NCBI RefSeq assembly: GCF_009708215.1
Contig: NZ_CP046175.1
Coordinates: 2,728,001 to 2,792,000 of the forward strand
Source: Occultella kanbiaonis
Lineage (GTDB): Bacteria; Actinomycetota; Actinomycetes; Actinomycetales; Beutenbergiaceae
DNA: 64,000 nt
Direction of reading: 5' to 3'
The position numbers and the translations under genes are program-made. Below, in pieces: positions 42,157 to 50,016 of the stretch (positions within the stretch are counted from its first letter, which is position 1; the number at the start of each line of letters is the position of its first letter). The notes under the pieces are model-generated. The model was not told the origin of the DNA, did not search any database, and saw nothing but the letters and a program-made list of their open reading frames with translations.

Positions 42157-42675
42157 CTACACCGCGGTTAGGAGGCGCTCGAACCGGCGCACCGGTGCCC
42201 AGCCGCTCGTCGGCCCGAAGTCGGTGATGCCGCGTTCGGTGAAGCCGTGGTCCCGGTAGTAGCGGCGCAGCCGGGCATTGGTGGCCACACAGTCCAGCCG
42301 CGCCGCCGGCAACCCGTGCGACGCGCTCACGCGGCAGAACCAGGCGAGGATCTGCCCGCCGAGGCCCTCGCCAGCAGCCGTGCGCGCGACCATCAGGCCG
42401 TGCAGGTACCCCGCGGACCCCTCGCCGCCGAGCTCGGGTCCCCAGGTGTGCTCGTCGCGGGTCAGCAGCCGCGCCGTCGCGACGAGACTCCCACCGCGGC
42501 GCAGCACGTACCACTCACCGGCCGCGACCTGCCGCTCCACCACGAACTGGCTGACCTCGCCGACGCGCCACTGGGTCACCCCGATGGACTCCTGCCAGGC
42601 GGCGAGACCATCGCGCAGCGCGACGATGTCGCGGGCGTCGGTGGAGTCCAGGGCGAGCGTCATCTCCTCGTGCAC
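42157..42675 (-). CDS. GNAT-family N-acetyltransferase
   Basis: A 172-residue GNAT acetyltransferase. The acetyl-CoA binding region is LHGLMVARTAAGEGLGGQILAWF (about residues 91-113, with the RxxAGEGLG form of the Q/RxxGxG/A loop) and the family end NARLRRYYRDHGFTERGITDF follows. The substrate is unknown. GTG 42675 is 7 nt after a TAACGT box, consistent with a leaderless mRNA; ATG 42663 is an alternative. Confidence 0.88.
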   Translation of the reverse strand: MHEEMTLALDSTDARDIVALRDGLAAWQESIGVTQWRVGEVSQFVVERQVAAGEWYVLRRGGSLVATARLLTRDEHTWGPELGGEGSAGYLHGLMVARTAAGEGLGGQILAWFCRVSASHGLPAARLDCVATNARLRRYYRDHGFTERGITDFGPTSGWAPVRRFERLLTAV

Positions 42676-42750
42676 GCCGCCGACGTTAGCGGCATCGCAG
42701 GCGGGCGCGTCGGACTAACCGTTGAGGTGTTGCCCGGCCGTGGGCGCGGC

Positions 42751-43245
42751 TCAGGACCCGCCGGGCCCGCCGTCCGAGCCCTGCCGGGACGGCTCGTCAC
42801 CGTTGCGGGCGCCCTTCGCCTCCGGGTCCGCGGCAGGCTCCGGCGTCTCGGTTGGGGCGGGCTGGGTCCGCGACGAGTACCACGACGAACCCGGCGCGGG
42901 GGAGGGTGGATAGTGCGCGTCGACACCGTGGGCCGGGGTCGGCTCGCGCGCGTAGTCCGGCGGCCGGTAGGCCGGGTCGGCCAGGGTGTGGTCGGGCGCG
43001 TCCGCCTCCGGGTTGACCGGATAGGGGCTGGTCGCGTAGTCCGTCCAGGGCGACGATCCCGATGCCGGCCGGCCCTCCCGCTCCGGCGCCGGCCCGTCGC
43101 CGTGCTCGAGCGGTGCCGGCTGCACGCCCGACGGCGGTGGGCTGGCCGGGTAGGCGGTGCCGACCTCGCGGTCGGTCGCCTCGGGCCCCTCGGCCTGGCC
43201 ATCCGGTCGGCCGTCGGCGCGGTGGCGGTGATCGCGATCGGTCAC
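42751..43245 (-). CDS. Hypothetical proline-rich disordered protein
   Basis: A 164-residue protein, rich in Pro, Asp, Ala and Tyr, with no hydrophobic segment and no domain I recognise. Repeated short tyrosine-containing stretches (SPYPVNPE, DPAYRPPDYARE, DAHYPPSPA) occur. GTG 43245 has a GGAGGT site 5 nt upstream, which supports it as a real gene. It follows the small membrane protein on the same strand after a 92-bp gap. Confidence 0.6.
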   Translation of the reverse strand: MTDRDHRHRADGRPDGQAEGPEATDREVGTAYPASPPPSGVQPAPLEHGDGPAPEREGRPASGSSPWTDYATSPYPVNPEADAPDHTLADPAYRPPDYAREPTPAHGVDAHYPPSPAPGSSWYSSRTQPAPTETPEPAADPEAKGARNGDEPSRQGSDGGPGGS

Positions 43246-43337
43246 GGGTTACCTCCGAGGTGGGACGGCTACGGCCTGTCCAGCGTGGGACGTCGCCGCC
43301 GGTGAGTCAAGCACCGGCGGACGACGACCACGCAACA

Positions 43338-43571
43338 TCACTTGCGCCGTCGACTGTTCCACCAGGCGGCCACGAACGGCCAGGAGAACGCGATCACGGC
43401 GCACATCGCGATGCTGCCGCCCCAGCCGAGGCCGAGCCGGCGAGCGACGACGTTAAGGACGATGATGATGACCACCGTGACGATCATCTGCTGCATGCCC
43501 AGGTGCCAGAGCTTGCGCGAGCGCGCCATTCGTGGCGGCGCGTCCTCGCGCGGGGGACCGGGTGTGCTCAC
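43338..43571 (-). CDS. Small two-helix membrane protein
   Basis: A 77-residue protein with two transmembrane helices (about 26-45 and 50-69) and basic ends (SRRRK C-terminus). GTG 43571 overlaps the stop of the 44-residue ORF by four bases (GTGA) and has AGGAG 9 nt upstream. It is the last of the coupled genes in the minus-strand operon. Function unknown. Confidence 0.72.
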   Translation of the reverse strand: MSTPGPPREDAPPRMARSRKLWHLGMQQMIVTVVIIIVLNVVARRLGLGWGGSIAMCAVIAFSWPFVAAWWNSRRRK

Positions 43572-43702
43572 GCTTCGTCGCTCCTGGCGGCGTCGGCCAC
43601 TTCTTCCTCAGGGCGAGGCGGGATGGTCTCATCCGCTTCGAGAAGGTGGATCTCGTGGGCGCCGACCGGGGCGTCGTCACCCTCGGTTGGTGTGACAGAC
43701 AT
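43568..43702 (-). CDS. 44-residue acidic ORF in the LLM/DUF4126 operon
   Basis: Starts at ATG 43702, stop at 43568. The product is 44 residues, acidic (about twelve Asp/Glu), beginning MSVTPTEGDD and ending ARSDEA, without a membrane helix. Support as a gene: a near-consensus AAGGAGG site 5 nt before the ATG, a 33-bp gap from the upstream LLM gene, and a GTGA overlap with the downstream small membrane protein. No family recognised. It could be a translational coupling peptide or a partner of the small membrane protein. Confidence 0.65.
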   Translation of the reverse strand: MSVTPTEGDDAPVGAHEIHLLEADETIPPRPEEEVADAARSDEA

Positions 43703-43735
43703 GGTGTCCTCCTTCGGATCACGCTTCTGACAGGT

Positions 43736-44728
43736 TCAGGACAGGTGCGGGATGACTTCGCGCTCGAACAGTTCGATCCCGGAACGATCGTATGCCGCCT
43801 CGGGGAAGTAGAAGATCGCATACGTGAGCCCGGCGGCCTTCATGGCCGTGAGCCGCTCGACGATCTGCTCCGGGGTGCCGACCGCCAGGGCGGCATCGTT
43901 GCGGTAGCCGGCCACCATGTTCTCGGTGCGCTCGGCGCCGAGGTGGGGCAGGGATCGCTCGGCCAGGATCCGCAGGCGGTCGTCCACCTCGGCCTGCGTG
44001 GTCCCGATCGCGACGTTGTAGTCGGCCGAGCGGGTGATCGCGCCGAAGTCGGTGCCGACGTCGGCGCAGTGCTCGGCCAGCACCTTGCTCTTGTGGACGA
44101 ACCCGTCCGGGCTTCCGTCGAAGTTCGTGTGCGTGGCGTACTTCGCGGCGATCCGCAGGGTGAGCTTCTCCCCGCCACCTGCGATCCAGAGCGGCAGGCC
44201 ACCATCCTGCAGGGGCAGTGGTCGCACGATCGCACCGTCTACCTGGTAGTGCTTGCCATCGAGCGTCGCGACGCCCTCGGTCCAGGCCTGCCGCATGATC
44301 TGGACGCCCTCGTCGAGCATCCCGAGTCGCACCCCGGGGCGCGGGAAACCGTGTCCGTAGGCGCGCCACTCGTGTTCGTACCAGCCGCCGCCGATGCCCA
44401 TCTGGGCGCGACCACCCGAGATCACGTCGACGGTCGCCGCCACCTTGGCCAGGTGCGCGGGGTTGCGGTAGGACATGCAGGTGCACATCTGACCCAGCTT
44501 GACCCGGGACGTGCTGGCCGCGAAGGCCGCCATCAGGGTCCACGCCTCATGGGTGGCCTCGGCGCTCGGGACCGGGGTGGTGTGGTAGTGGTCGTAGACC
44601 CAGATGGAGTCCCAGGCGCCGGCGTCGGCGTGCTGCGCGAGACCGTTCATCACCGCCCAGTGTTCGCTCGGTTCGATACCGGTGAGGTCGAAGCGCCAGC
44701 CCTGCGGGATGAAGAGTCCGAATTTCAT
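43736..44728 (-). CDS. LLM-class (F420-type) flavin-dependent oxidoreductase
   Basis: A 330-residue luciferase-like TIM-barrel oxidoreductase. The N-terminus MKFGLFIPQGW, the WVYDHYHT segment, and the central SGGRAQMGIGGGWYEHEWRAYG (phosphate-binding loop) match the F420-dependent class common in actinobacteria. Substrate unknown. ATG 44728 overlaps the DUF4126 stop by four bases, so it is translated as part of the operon thiamine-binding-like - DUF4126 - LLM - 44-aa ORF - small membrane protein. Confidence 0.9.
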   Translation of the reverse strand: MKFGLFIPQGWRFDLTGIEPSEHWAVMNGLAQHADAGAWDSIWVYDHYHTTPVPSAEATHEAWTLMAAFAASTSRVKLGQMCTCMSYRNPAHLAKVAATVDVISGGRAQMGIGGGWYEHEWRAYGHGFPRPGVRLGMLDEGVQIMRQAWTEGVATLDGKHYQVDGAIVRPLPLQDGGLPLWIAGGGEKLTLRIAAKYATHTNFDGSPDGFVHKSKVLAEHCADVGTDFGAITRSADYNVAIGTTQAEVDDRLRILAERSLPHLGAERTENMVAGYRNDAALAVGTPEQIVERLTAMKAAGLTYAIFYFPEAAYDRSGIELFEREVIPHLS

Positions 44729-45315
44729 GTGCTCAAACTACGGCGTCTTCGGCGTTGCGAGCGCATCCGTATCACCACGACGACCAGCATCGCGATGAAG
44801 ACGAGCACGAGCACCGGGACCAGGATGGCCAGGATGGTCAGGGTCACCGACGAGACGTCCTCCACGGTGGATGCGACCGGAGCTCCGACGCCGGCGGTGG
44901 AGAGGTTGACCACCGACCGGGCACCGGCCTTCGCGACGTGCGTGGTGAGCGCGAGGAACAGGCCGACGATGAACGCGATCCCGGTTTCGCTGGTGAAGAA
45001 CGAGGCCGGGTCGGTCACCGCGGGAGTCACGGAACCGGTGCCGGCCGCGAAGACGATGCCACCTGCCGTCGGGCGGACGAAGGTCTGCAGCACGTCGTTG
45101 ACATGATCGACGGCGGGGATCTTGTCCGCGACCACCTCGATGACCAGGAGCACGCCGAGGACGATCAGGACCCAGTCGTTCCCGAGCCATGCCCAGGCCG
45201 CGGGCAGTTCGAGGATGTCGGTGAACCGCGCCAGGAGGCCCATCACCAGGAGTGGGATGTAGGCGTTCAGGCCGGCAGCGAATGCCAGTCCGCTCCCGGT
45301 GAGGACCTCGAGCAC
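44725..45315 (-). CDS. DUF4126 membrane protein
   Basis: A 196-residue DUF4126 protein with four or five transmembrane helices. Typical segments: GSGLAFAAGLNAYIPLLVMGLLAR at the start, NDWVLIVLGVLLVIEVVADKIPAVDHVNDVLQTFVRPTAGGIVFA in the middle, and an Arg-rich C-terminus. The GTG start at 45315 is 4 nt after the stop of the upstream gene. It overlaps the LLM oxidoreductase gene by four bases. The family has no known function. Confidence 0.9.
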   Translation of the reverse strand: MLEVLTGSGLAFAAGLNAYIPLLVMGLLARFTDILELPAAWAWLGNDWVLIVLGVLLVIEVVADKIPAVDHVNDVLQTFVRPTAGGIVFAAGTGSVTPAVTDPASFFTSETGIAFIVGLFLALTTHVAKAGARSVVNLSTAGVGAPVASTVEDVSSVTLTILAILVPVLVLVFIAMLVVVVIRMRSQRRRRRSLST

Positions 45316-45319
45316 GGCG

Positions 45320-45637
45320 TCAGGCCCCGGACCCGGTCTCGGACCGGCGCCGCAGGTGCTCGTCGACCCGGTCCACCTTCCCGGTGAGCTCCCCGGTGTG
45401 GCCCGGGCGGATGTCCGCCTTCATGACCAGCGAGATCCGGTCGCCGTGGGCGGCGACCGCCTCGGTGGCGCGCCTGACGACGTCGAACACCTCGTCCCAA
45501 TCGCCCTCGATCGTGGTGAACATCGCGTCGGTCCGATGGGGCAGCCCGGAGGAGCGGACCACGGCAACCGCGTCGGCGACGGCGGCTGTGACCGACTCCC
45601 CGGAACCGAGCGGGGCGACGGAGAAGGCGAGCAGCAT
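45320..45637 (-). CDS. Thiamine-binding-like protein (DUF77/MTH1187 family)
   Basis: A 105-residue protein of the MTH1187/YkoF-like fold (PF01910). The conserved ends MLLAFSVAPLGSGESVTAAVADAVAVVRSSGLPHRTDAMFTTIEGDWDEVFDVVRRA are the family core; members can bind thiamine or related ligands. ATG 45637 matches the usual N-terminus; a start ten residues upstream (45667) is possible. It is the first gene of the five-gene minus-strand operon and is divergent from the CDP-alcohol phosphatidyltransferase gene. Confidence 0.85.
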   Translation of the reverse strand: MLLAFSVAPLGSGESVTAAVADAVAVVRSSGLPHRTDAMFTTIEGDWDEVFDVVRRATEAVAAHGDRISLVMKADIRPGHTGELTGKVDRVDEHLRRRSETGSGA

Positions 45638-45705
45638 GCCTGAAGTGTCCCACCAGGGCCGACGCATACGGCGGAGACGGGCCGCGGATCGTCTAACCTC
45701 GGATC

Positions 45706-46398
45706 GTGAGCACAGGGCCCGAGCACGCCGGCGAGACGGACACCGATCGGGTTCTCACCGTGCCGAACATCATCTCGATGATCCGGCTGCTGCTGGTGCC
45801 CGTCGTCGGCTACCTGATCCTGTCGGGGCACTTCGTCGCGGCTTTCGTGGTGCTGGTCCTCGCCGGTTTCAGCGACTGGCTCGATGGTGTCATCGCGCGC
45901 CGGTTCCACCAGACCTCCAAGCTCGGCAGGGCGCTGGACCCAGCGGCTGACCGGCTCTTCATCTTCGTCACCCTGGTGGGCCTGTGCGTGCAGGGGATCG
46001 TGCCGTGGTGGCTGCTGATCGCGATCGCAGCCAAGGACCTGCTCGTCACGGCGTGCCTGCCGTTCATGTTCCGGCGCGGTTACCCCGGCTTCCCGGTACA
46101 CGTCGTGGGCAAGTCCGGCACCTTCGCGCTGATGTACGCGTTCCCGCTCCTGCTGCTCGCCCAGATCCCCGGCACGCCCGGCGAGATCGCGTACGTGCTC
46201 GGCTGGTCGGCGGCCCTCTGGGGCGTGTTCCTGTACTGGTGTGCGGGTGCCATCTACCTGCACCAGTTCCGGCAGGTGATCACCGGCACCGTCGGCGCCT
46301 CCGGTCCTGGCGGTACTGGCGGTACTGGCGGTACTGGCGGTACTGGCGGCACTGACGGCTCCGGCACGCTGCCGCCGAGCCCGCCGGTGGCGGCATGA
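45706..46398 (+). CDS. CDP-alcohol phosphatidyltransferase (PgsA2-like)
   Basis: A 230-residue membrane phospholipid synthase. The catalytic motif D57-x2-D60-G-x2-A64-R65-x8-G74-x3-D78-x3-D82 is complete, with about six transmembrane helices. Such enzymes condense CDP-diacylglycerol with glycerol phosphate, inositol phosphate or another alcohol; the position beside DUF881 genes and garA corresponds to mycobacterial pgsA2. A glycine-threonine repeat lies in the cytoplasmic tail. The GTG start (45706) follows a TAACCT box by 6 nt, indicating a leaderless mRNA. It overlaps the first DUF881 gene by four bases. Confidence 0.9.
   Translation: MSTGPEHAGETDTDRVLTVPNIISMIRLLLVPVVGYLILSGHFVAAFVVLVLAGFSDWLDGVIARRFHQTSKLGRALDPAADRLFIFVTLVGLCVQGIVPWWLLIAIAAKDLLVTACLPFMFRRGYPGFPVHVVGKSGTFALMYAFPLLLLAQIPGTPGEIAYVLGWSAALWGVFLYWCAGAIYLHQFRQVITGTVGASGPGGTGGTGGTGGTGGTDGSGTLPPSPPVAA
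46309..46353 (+). repeat. Five 9-bp tandem units in the phosphatidyltransferase tail
   Basis: Five copies of GGCGGTACT (the last is GGCGGCACT) encode Gly-Gly-Thr repeats near the C-terminus. Slippage changes of one unit would keep the frame. Confidence 0.9.
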
Positions 46399-47252
46399 GC
46401 ACCCCACGCCCCGGGGGCAGCAGGATCTCGCTCGGGCGCCGCCCCGACGCGTCGATGACCCTGCTCAACGAGGTGACCGAGCGCCCGCTGGACCCCGGCT
46501 ATGCGGCCGCGGCGCAGGCCCGGGCGGCGGGCACGGCGCCCCGCCACGGCCCCGTGTCCCGCGTGCTGGTCCTGCTCGCGGCGGCCGTGCTCGGACTCGG
46601 CGGGGTGTGGGCGGCCAAGGCGCTGCGCGCCCCACTGCCGTCGGGCGAGAGTGCCCGCGCGGTGCTGATCGAGCAGATCCGGGAGCGGATCGCCACTTCC
46701 GAGGAGCTGACCGCGCAGAACGACGGCGTCCGTACCGAGATCAACGATCTTCAGGTCACCGCGCTCGGGTCGGGCGACGCGCAGGTTCTCGACGAGTCCT
46801 CCGATCTCGCGGTGTGGGCGGGGAGCACGGCCGTGCACGGGCCCGGCCTGGTGATCACCGTCGAGGACTCGGTACGTGCGCAGAACAACGAACCGGGCAC
46901 CCAGGAGCAGCGGGTCCAGGACTTCGACCTGCAGGTCGTCGTGAACGGGCTCTGGGCGAGCGGAGCCGAGGCGATCGCGATCAACGGGCACCGGCTGACC
47001 GCTGCCACCGCGATCCGGACCGCGGGGGAGGCCGTCCTCGTGGACCTGCAGCCGCTCGTGACCCCGTACGTGGTCGAGGCGATCGGGGACCCGCAGGGGA
47101 TGCGCACCTCGTTCGCGCGCACGAGTGCGGCGACCCACCTCAGCACCCTCTCCTCGCAGTTCTCGATTCCGTCGTCGGTGGCGCCGGCCGATGACCTGGT
47201 GCTGCCGGCCGGGACGACCTCCGGTCTGGTGAATGTGACGGAATCGTCATAG
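46395..47252 (+). CDS. DUF881 membrane protein (first)
   Basis: A 285-residue DUF881 protein: one transmembrane helix (about 55-75), a coiled segment (IEQIRERIATSEELTAQNDGVRTEINDLQ) and an extracytoplasmic domain with VHGPGLVITVEDS, LVVNGLWASGAEAIAINGHRLTA and APYVVEAIGDPQGM-like motifs that define the family. DUF881 proteins are encoded in the division/envelope cluster of most actinobacteria and Firmicutes; the exact role is not known. ATG 46395 overlaps the previous stop by four bases. Confidence 0.9.
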   Translation: MSTPRPGGSRISLGRRPDASMTLLNEVTERPLDPGYAAAAQARAAGTAPRHGPVSRVLVLLAAAVLGLGGVWAAKALRAPLPSGESARAVLIEQIRERIATSEELTAQNDGVRTEINDLQVTALGSGDAQVLDESSDLAVWAGSTAVHGPGLVITVEDSVRAQNNEPGTQEQRVQDFDLQVVVNGLWASGAEAIAINGHRLTAATAIRTAGEAVLVDLQPLVTPYVVEAIGDPQGMRTSFARTSAATHLSTLSSQFSIPSSVAPADDLVLPAGTTSGLVNVTESS

Positions 47253-47316
47253 ACACGTTCTGCCGCGACGGCGCGGTGCATGTCAGACTGACTCGACCCG
47301 GGGAGGGGAGGAACGC

Positions 47317-47649
47317 GTGATCGCTGTGGTGGGACTGGTCATCGGCGTGGTCATCGGCCTCATCCTCCAGCCGAGTGTCCCCGTGGAACTGCAGCCCTAT
47401 CTGCCGATTGCCGTGGTGGCTGCCCTCGATGCGCTGTTCGGCGCCGTGCGTGCCCGCCTGGAGCAGGTCTTCGACGAGCGGGTGTTCGTGACCTCGTTCC
47501 TGTTCAACGTGCTGATCGCGGCCTTCCTGGTCTTCCTCGGCGACCAGCTCGGTGTCGGTTCCCAGTTGAGCACCGCCGTCGTGGTGGTGCTCGGGATCCG
47601 GATCTTCTCCAACGCCGCGTCGATCCGACGCCACATCTTCAAGGCCTGA
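47317..47649 (+). CDS. sbp: Small basic protein (DUF1290) membrane protein
   Basis: A 110-residue DUF1290 protein, homologous to Sbp encoded next to ftsZ operons in Bacillus and to Rv1824. It has three transmembrane helices (about 2-18, 25-45, 62-80) with the conserved ALFGAVRARLEQVFDERVFVTSFLFNVLIAAFLVFLGDQLGV. GTG 47317 has a strong GGGGAGGAA site. It lies between the two DUF881 genes, the usual arrangement. Confidence 0.92.
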   Translation: MIAVVGLVIGVVIGLILQPSVPVELQPYLPIAVVAALDALFGAVRARLEQVFDERVFVTSFLFNVLIAAFLVFLGDQLGVGSQLSTAVVVVLGIRIFSNAASIRRHIFKA

Positions 47650-47652
47650 CCG

Positions 47653-48474
47653 ATGGCGACCGACGAGGAGAAGCCGGCGGCCGACGGCGGCACGGCGGCC
47701 GATGGGGCCGCCGCCGACGCGGGCACCGGTGGCGCTGAGGCCGGCACGGCCACCACCGGCGGTGGTTCACGGCCGATCGCACGGACGCCGAAGGACGGGC
47801 GCGGGCAGAGCCTGCGTGCCCGGATCCTGATCGCCCTGATGTGCGTGTTGCTGGGGATCGCGATCGTCGCCCAGGTCCGCCAGACCCAGGGCGACGAGTT
47901 CAGTTCGCTCCGCCAGGACGACCTGGTCCGCCTGCTCGACGAGGTCACCCAGCGCAACGAGCAGCTGACCGCCGAGGGCGAGGAGCTTCGGGCCCAGCGG
48001 TCGTCACTGCAGTCGGGCTCGAACGCGCGCCAGTTCGCCGAGGACTACCTGACTCTGCAGTCCATCCTCGCCGGCACGGTCCCGGTCGAAGGGCCGGGCG
48101 TCGTGGTCGAGGTCGACGACCCCGACGGCGAGGTGTCGGCGCAGACGATGGTGCACATGCTCGAGGAGCTCCGCAACGCCGGCGCCGAGGCCGTCGAGGT
48201 CTCGGGCGTCCGCCTGACGGCGACGGCCTCGTTCACCGACGGACCCGACGGCATCATCGCCAACGGCGAGCCACTGACCTCACCGTACGAGTGGCGCGCG
48301 ATCGGCAATCCGCAGACCCTCTCCGTGGCACTCGACATCCCGGGCGGGGCCCTCGCCGGGTTCCGTAACGCCGGCGCCACGGTGGACCTGGTCGAGCGGG
48401 ACCTGGTGCAGATCACTGCCGTCGTCCAGGTCGTCGAGCCCGAGTACGCGGTGCCCGTCGAGGACGAGAACTGA
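47653..48474 (+). CDS. DUF881 membrane protein (second)
   Basis: A 273-residue DUF881 protein with an Ala/Gly-rich cytoplasmic tail, one transmembrane helix (about 57-75), a coiled coil (LLDEVTQRNEQLTAEGEELRAQRSSL) and the family domain (VEGPGVVVEVDD, MLEELRNAGAEAVEVSGVRLTA, YEWRAIGNPQTL). ATG 47653 is only 3 bp after the Sbp stop. Together with the first DUF881 and Sbp it probably forms a membrane complex. Confidence 0.9.
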   Translation: MATDEEKPAADGGTAADGAAADAGTGGAEAGTATTGGGSRPIARTPKDGRGQSLRARILIALMCVLLGIAIVAQVRQTQGDEFSSLRQDDLVRLLDEVTQRNEQLTAEGEELRAQRSSLQSGSNARQFAEDYLTLQSILAGTVPVEGPGVVVEVDDPDGEVSAQTMVHMLEELRNAGAEAVEVSGVRLTATASFTDGPDGIIANGEPLTSPYEWRAIGNPQTLSVALDIPGGALAGFRNAGATVDLVERDLVQITAVVQVVEPEYAVPVEDEN

Positions 48475-48518
48475 TCCACCCAGGTCGATCGGCGGTACCC
48501 CTGTCCACAGGGCGCGCC

Positions 48519-48535
48519 CTCGACCTAAGGTTGAG
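48519..48535 (+). promoter_or_regulatory. MerR-type operator upstream of garA
   Basis: CTCGAC-N5-GTTGAG, a 17-bp near-palindrome, followed by GTAAAGT, a possible -10 box (TAAAGT, 48538-48543). The same 17-bp form and flanking sequence recur at 50624-50640 upstream of the second merR gene. Regulation by one of the two MerR proteins encoded here is likely but not shown. Confidence 0.6.
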
Positions 48536-48620
48536 GGTAAAGTTCACGGTCTAGGTTCAAGCACGAGAACGAGCCGTGAGCGGTTCCACGACGTCAGCCG
48601 GCCAGGGAGGCAACGCATCA

Positions 48621-49169
48621 ATGGCACCCGAGAACGAGGGCGCGGGCACCGAGTCCGGTCCACCGCCGGTCCACACCACAGCGGCCCTTGGCCGCGTCGT
48701 ACCCACCGACTACGAGGAGTTCGCGCCGGGCGCGATCGACGCCAGTGACAGGGAGGCCGTGGAGGCACTGCCGCCGCGCTCGGCACTGTTGATCGTGCAG
48801 CACGGCCCGAACGCCGGAGCGCGGTTCCTGCTCGACGACGACCGGGTCAGCGCCGGGCGGGACACGGCCGCGGACATCTTCCTCGACGACGTCACGGTCT
48901 CGCGTCGGCACGCGGAGTTCCTCGCCACCGAGGGCGGCTTCGCGGTCCGCGACGTCGGCAGCCTGAACGGGACGTACGTCAACCGCACCCGGATCGACCA
49001 GAGCGAGCTCCAGGCGGGCGACGAGGTGCAGATCGGCAAGTATCGCCTCACGTTCCACCCGAGCCCGCGCCGCACCCAGACAGCCGCCGACGCCGTCGAC
49101 GGCGGCCCCGCTGACGACGGCGGCACCGGCGTCGACGGCGAGCCGCGTTCGGACGCGCCGGGGCAGTGA
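48621..49169 (+). CDS. garA: FHA-domain protein GarA/OdhI-like
   Basis: A 182-residue FHA protein homologous to mycobacterial GarA and corynebacterial OdhI, which inhibit 2-oxoglutarate dehydrogenase and control glutamate metabolism depending on phosphorylation by PknB/PknG. The FHA domain (about 53-153) has the full phosphothreonine-binding set: SAGRDTAADIFLDDVTVSRRHAEF and GSLNGTYVN. The N-terminal phospho-switch ETTS of Mtb and Corynebacterium is replaced by V-H-T19-T20-A: two threonines remain but the context differs. The ATG at 48621 has GGGAGG 11 nt upstream; a GTG at 48576 could add 15 residues. It overlaps the ftsR-like gene by four bases. Confidence 0.9.
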   Translation: MAPENEGAGTESGPPPVHTTAALGRVVPTDYEEFAPGAIDASDREAVEALPPRSALLIVQHGPNAGARFLLDDDRVSAGRDTAADIFLDDVTVSRRHAEFLATEGGFAVRDVGSLNGTYVNRTRIDQSELQAGDEVQIGKYRLTFHPSPRRTQTAADAVDGGPADDGGTGVDGEPRSDAPGQ

Positions 49170-49930
49170 GCATGTCCTCGGCGTCGGCCCGAGCCGCCGA
49201 CGAGCCCGAGCGCTGGCCGGCCGGCGTCTCCCGGACCCCGACGATGAACATCGGGGCCGCGTTGTCGATCCTGCAACGCGAGTTCCCCGCCGTGAGCGTC
49301 TCGAAGATCCGGTTCCTCGAGGACCAGGGGCTGGTGACACCGCACCGGACCCCGGCCGGGTACCGGACCTACAGTCAGGCGGACGTCGAACGGCTGCGGT
49401 TCGCGCTGACCGCGCAACGGGACTCGTTCCTGCCACTGAAGGTGATCCGCGAGCGCCTGGCGGAGCTCGATGCGGGCGCCGGATCGGCACAGGCACCCGC
49501 TCCCGGCGCCCGGGTGGTCACCGAGGACGGCGAGCTCGTCGGAGCCAAGGGCCGGACCAGGATGACGGCGGCCCAGCTCGCGGAGGCGGCAGACTGCCCG
49601 ACGGAACAGGTCGAGATGCTTGCCGCAGCCGGCCTGATCACGGCCGACGCCGGATCGAAGTACCCGGCCGGTGCCGTCGAGATCGTGCGCCTGGCCGGGC
49701 AGCTCGCCGAGCATGGCATCGAGGCACGGCACCTGCGCTCGGTCCGCACGGCCACCGAACGCGAGCTCGACCTCATCGACCAGTTGGTGGCCCCGGTGCG
49801 ATCGGTGCGGAGCGGCCCGTCATCTGCGGCCTCCCGGGCCAAGGCGCACTCGCTGGCCTCCGACCTAGCCGAGACGTTCAACGCGCTGCACACGGCGTTG
49901 ATCCGGGCCGGTATCGACCGGCTCCAGTAG
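49166..49930 (+). CDS. ftsR: MerR-family regulator FtsR (Rv1828-like)
   Basis: A 254-residue MerR-type regulator. The winged helix is at about 27-95 (MNIGAALSILQREFPAVSVSKIRFLEDQGLVTPHRTPAGYRTYSQADVERLRFAL), and a second helical domain (MTAAQLAEAADCPTEQVEMLAAAGLI) follows, the architecture of Rv1828 and of Cg1631/FtsR, which activates ftsZ in Corynebacterium glutamicum. The GTG at 49166 overlaps the garA stop (GTGA); ATG 49172 is two codons downstream. The conserved order garA - merR - bifunctional nuclease - merR supports the assignment. Confidence 0.88.
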   Translation: MSMSSASARAADEPERWPAGVSRTPTMNIGAALSILQREFPAVSVSKIRFLEDQGLVTPHRTPAGYRTYSQADVERLRFALTAQRDSFLPLKVIRERLAELDAGAGSAQAPAPGARVVTEDGELVGAKGRTRMTAAQLAEAADCPTEQVEMLAAAGLITADAGSKYPAGAVEIVRLAGQLAEHGIEARHLRSVRTATERELDLIDQLVAPVRSVRSGPSSAASRAKAHSLASDLAETFNALHTALIRAGIDRLQ

Positions 49931-49962
49931 CGCCAGCGGCCCCGAGCGCGGGGTCCGTGAAA

Positions 49963-49979
49963 AATCACCCGGGTTGATT
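49963..49979. promoter_or_regulatory. AATCA/TGATT inverted repeat upstream of the bifunctional nuclease gene
   Basis: AATCA-N7-TGATT with a CCCGGG core lies 38 bp before the start of the next gene and 26 bp upstream of its -10-like box TAGCGT (50005-50010). It stands out as the most symmetric element in the 86-bp gap; a regulator site is possible. Confidence 0.35.
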
Positions 49980-50016
49980 GCGCGCGCTCATCGGCCGCGC
50001 GGCGTAGCGTGTAGGA

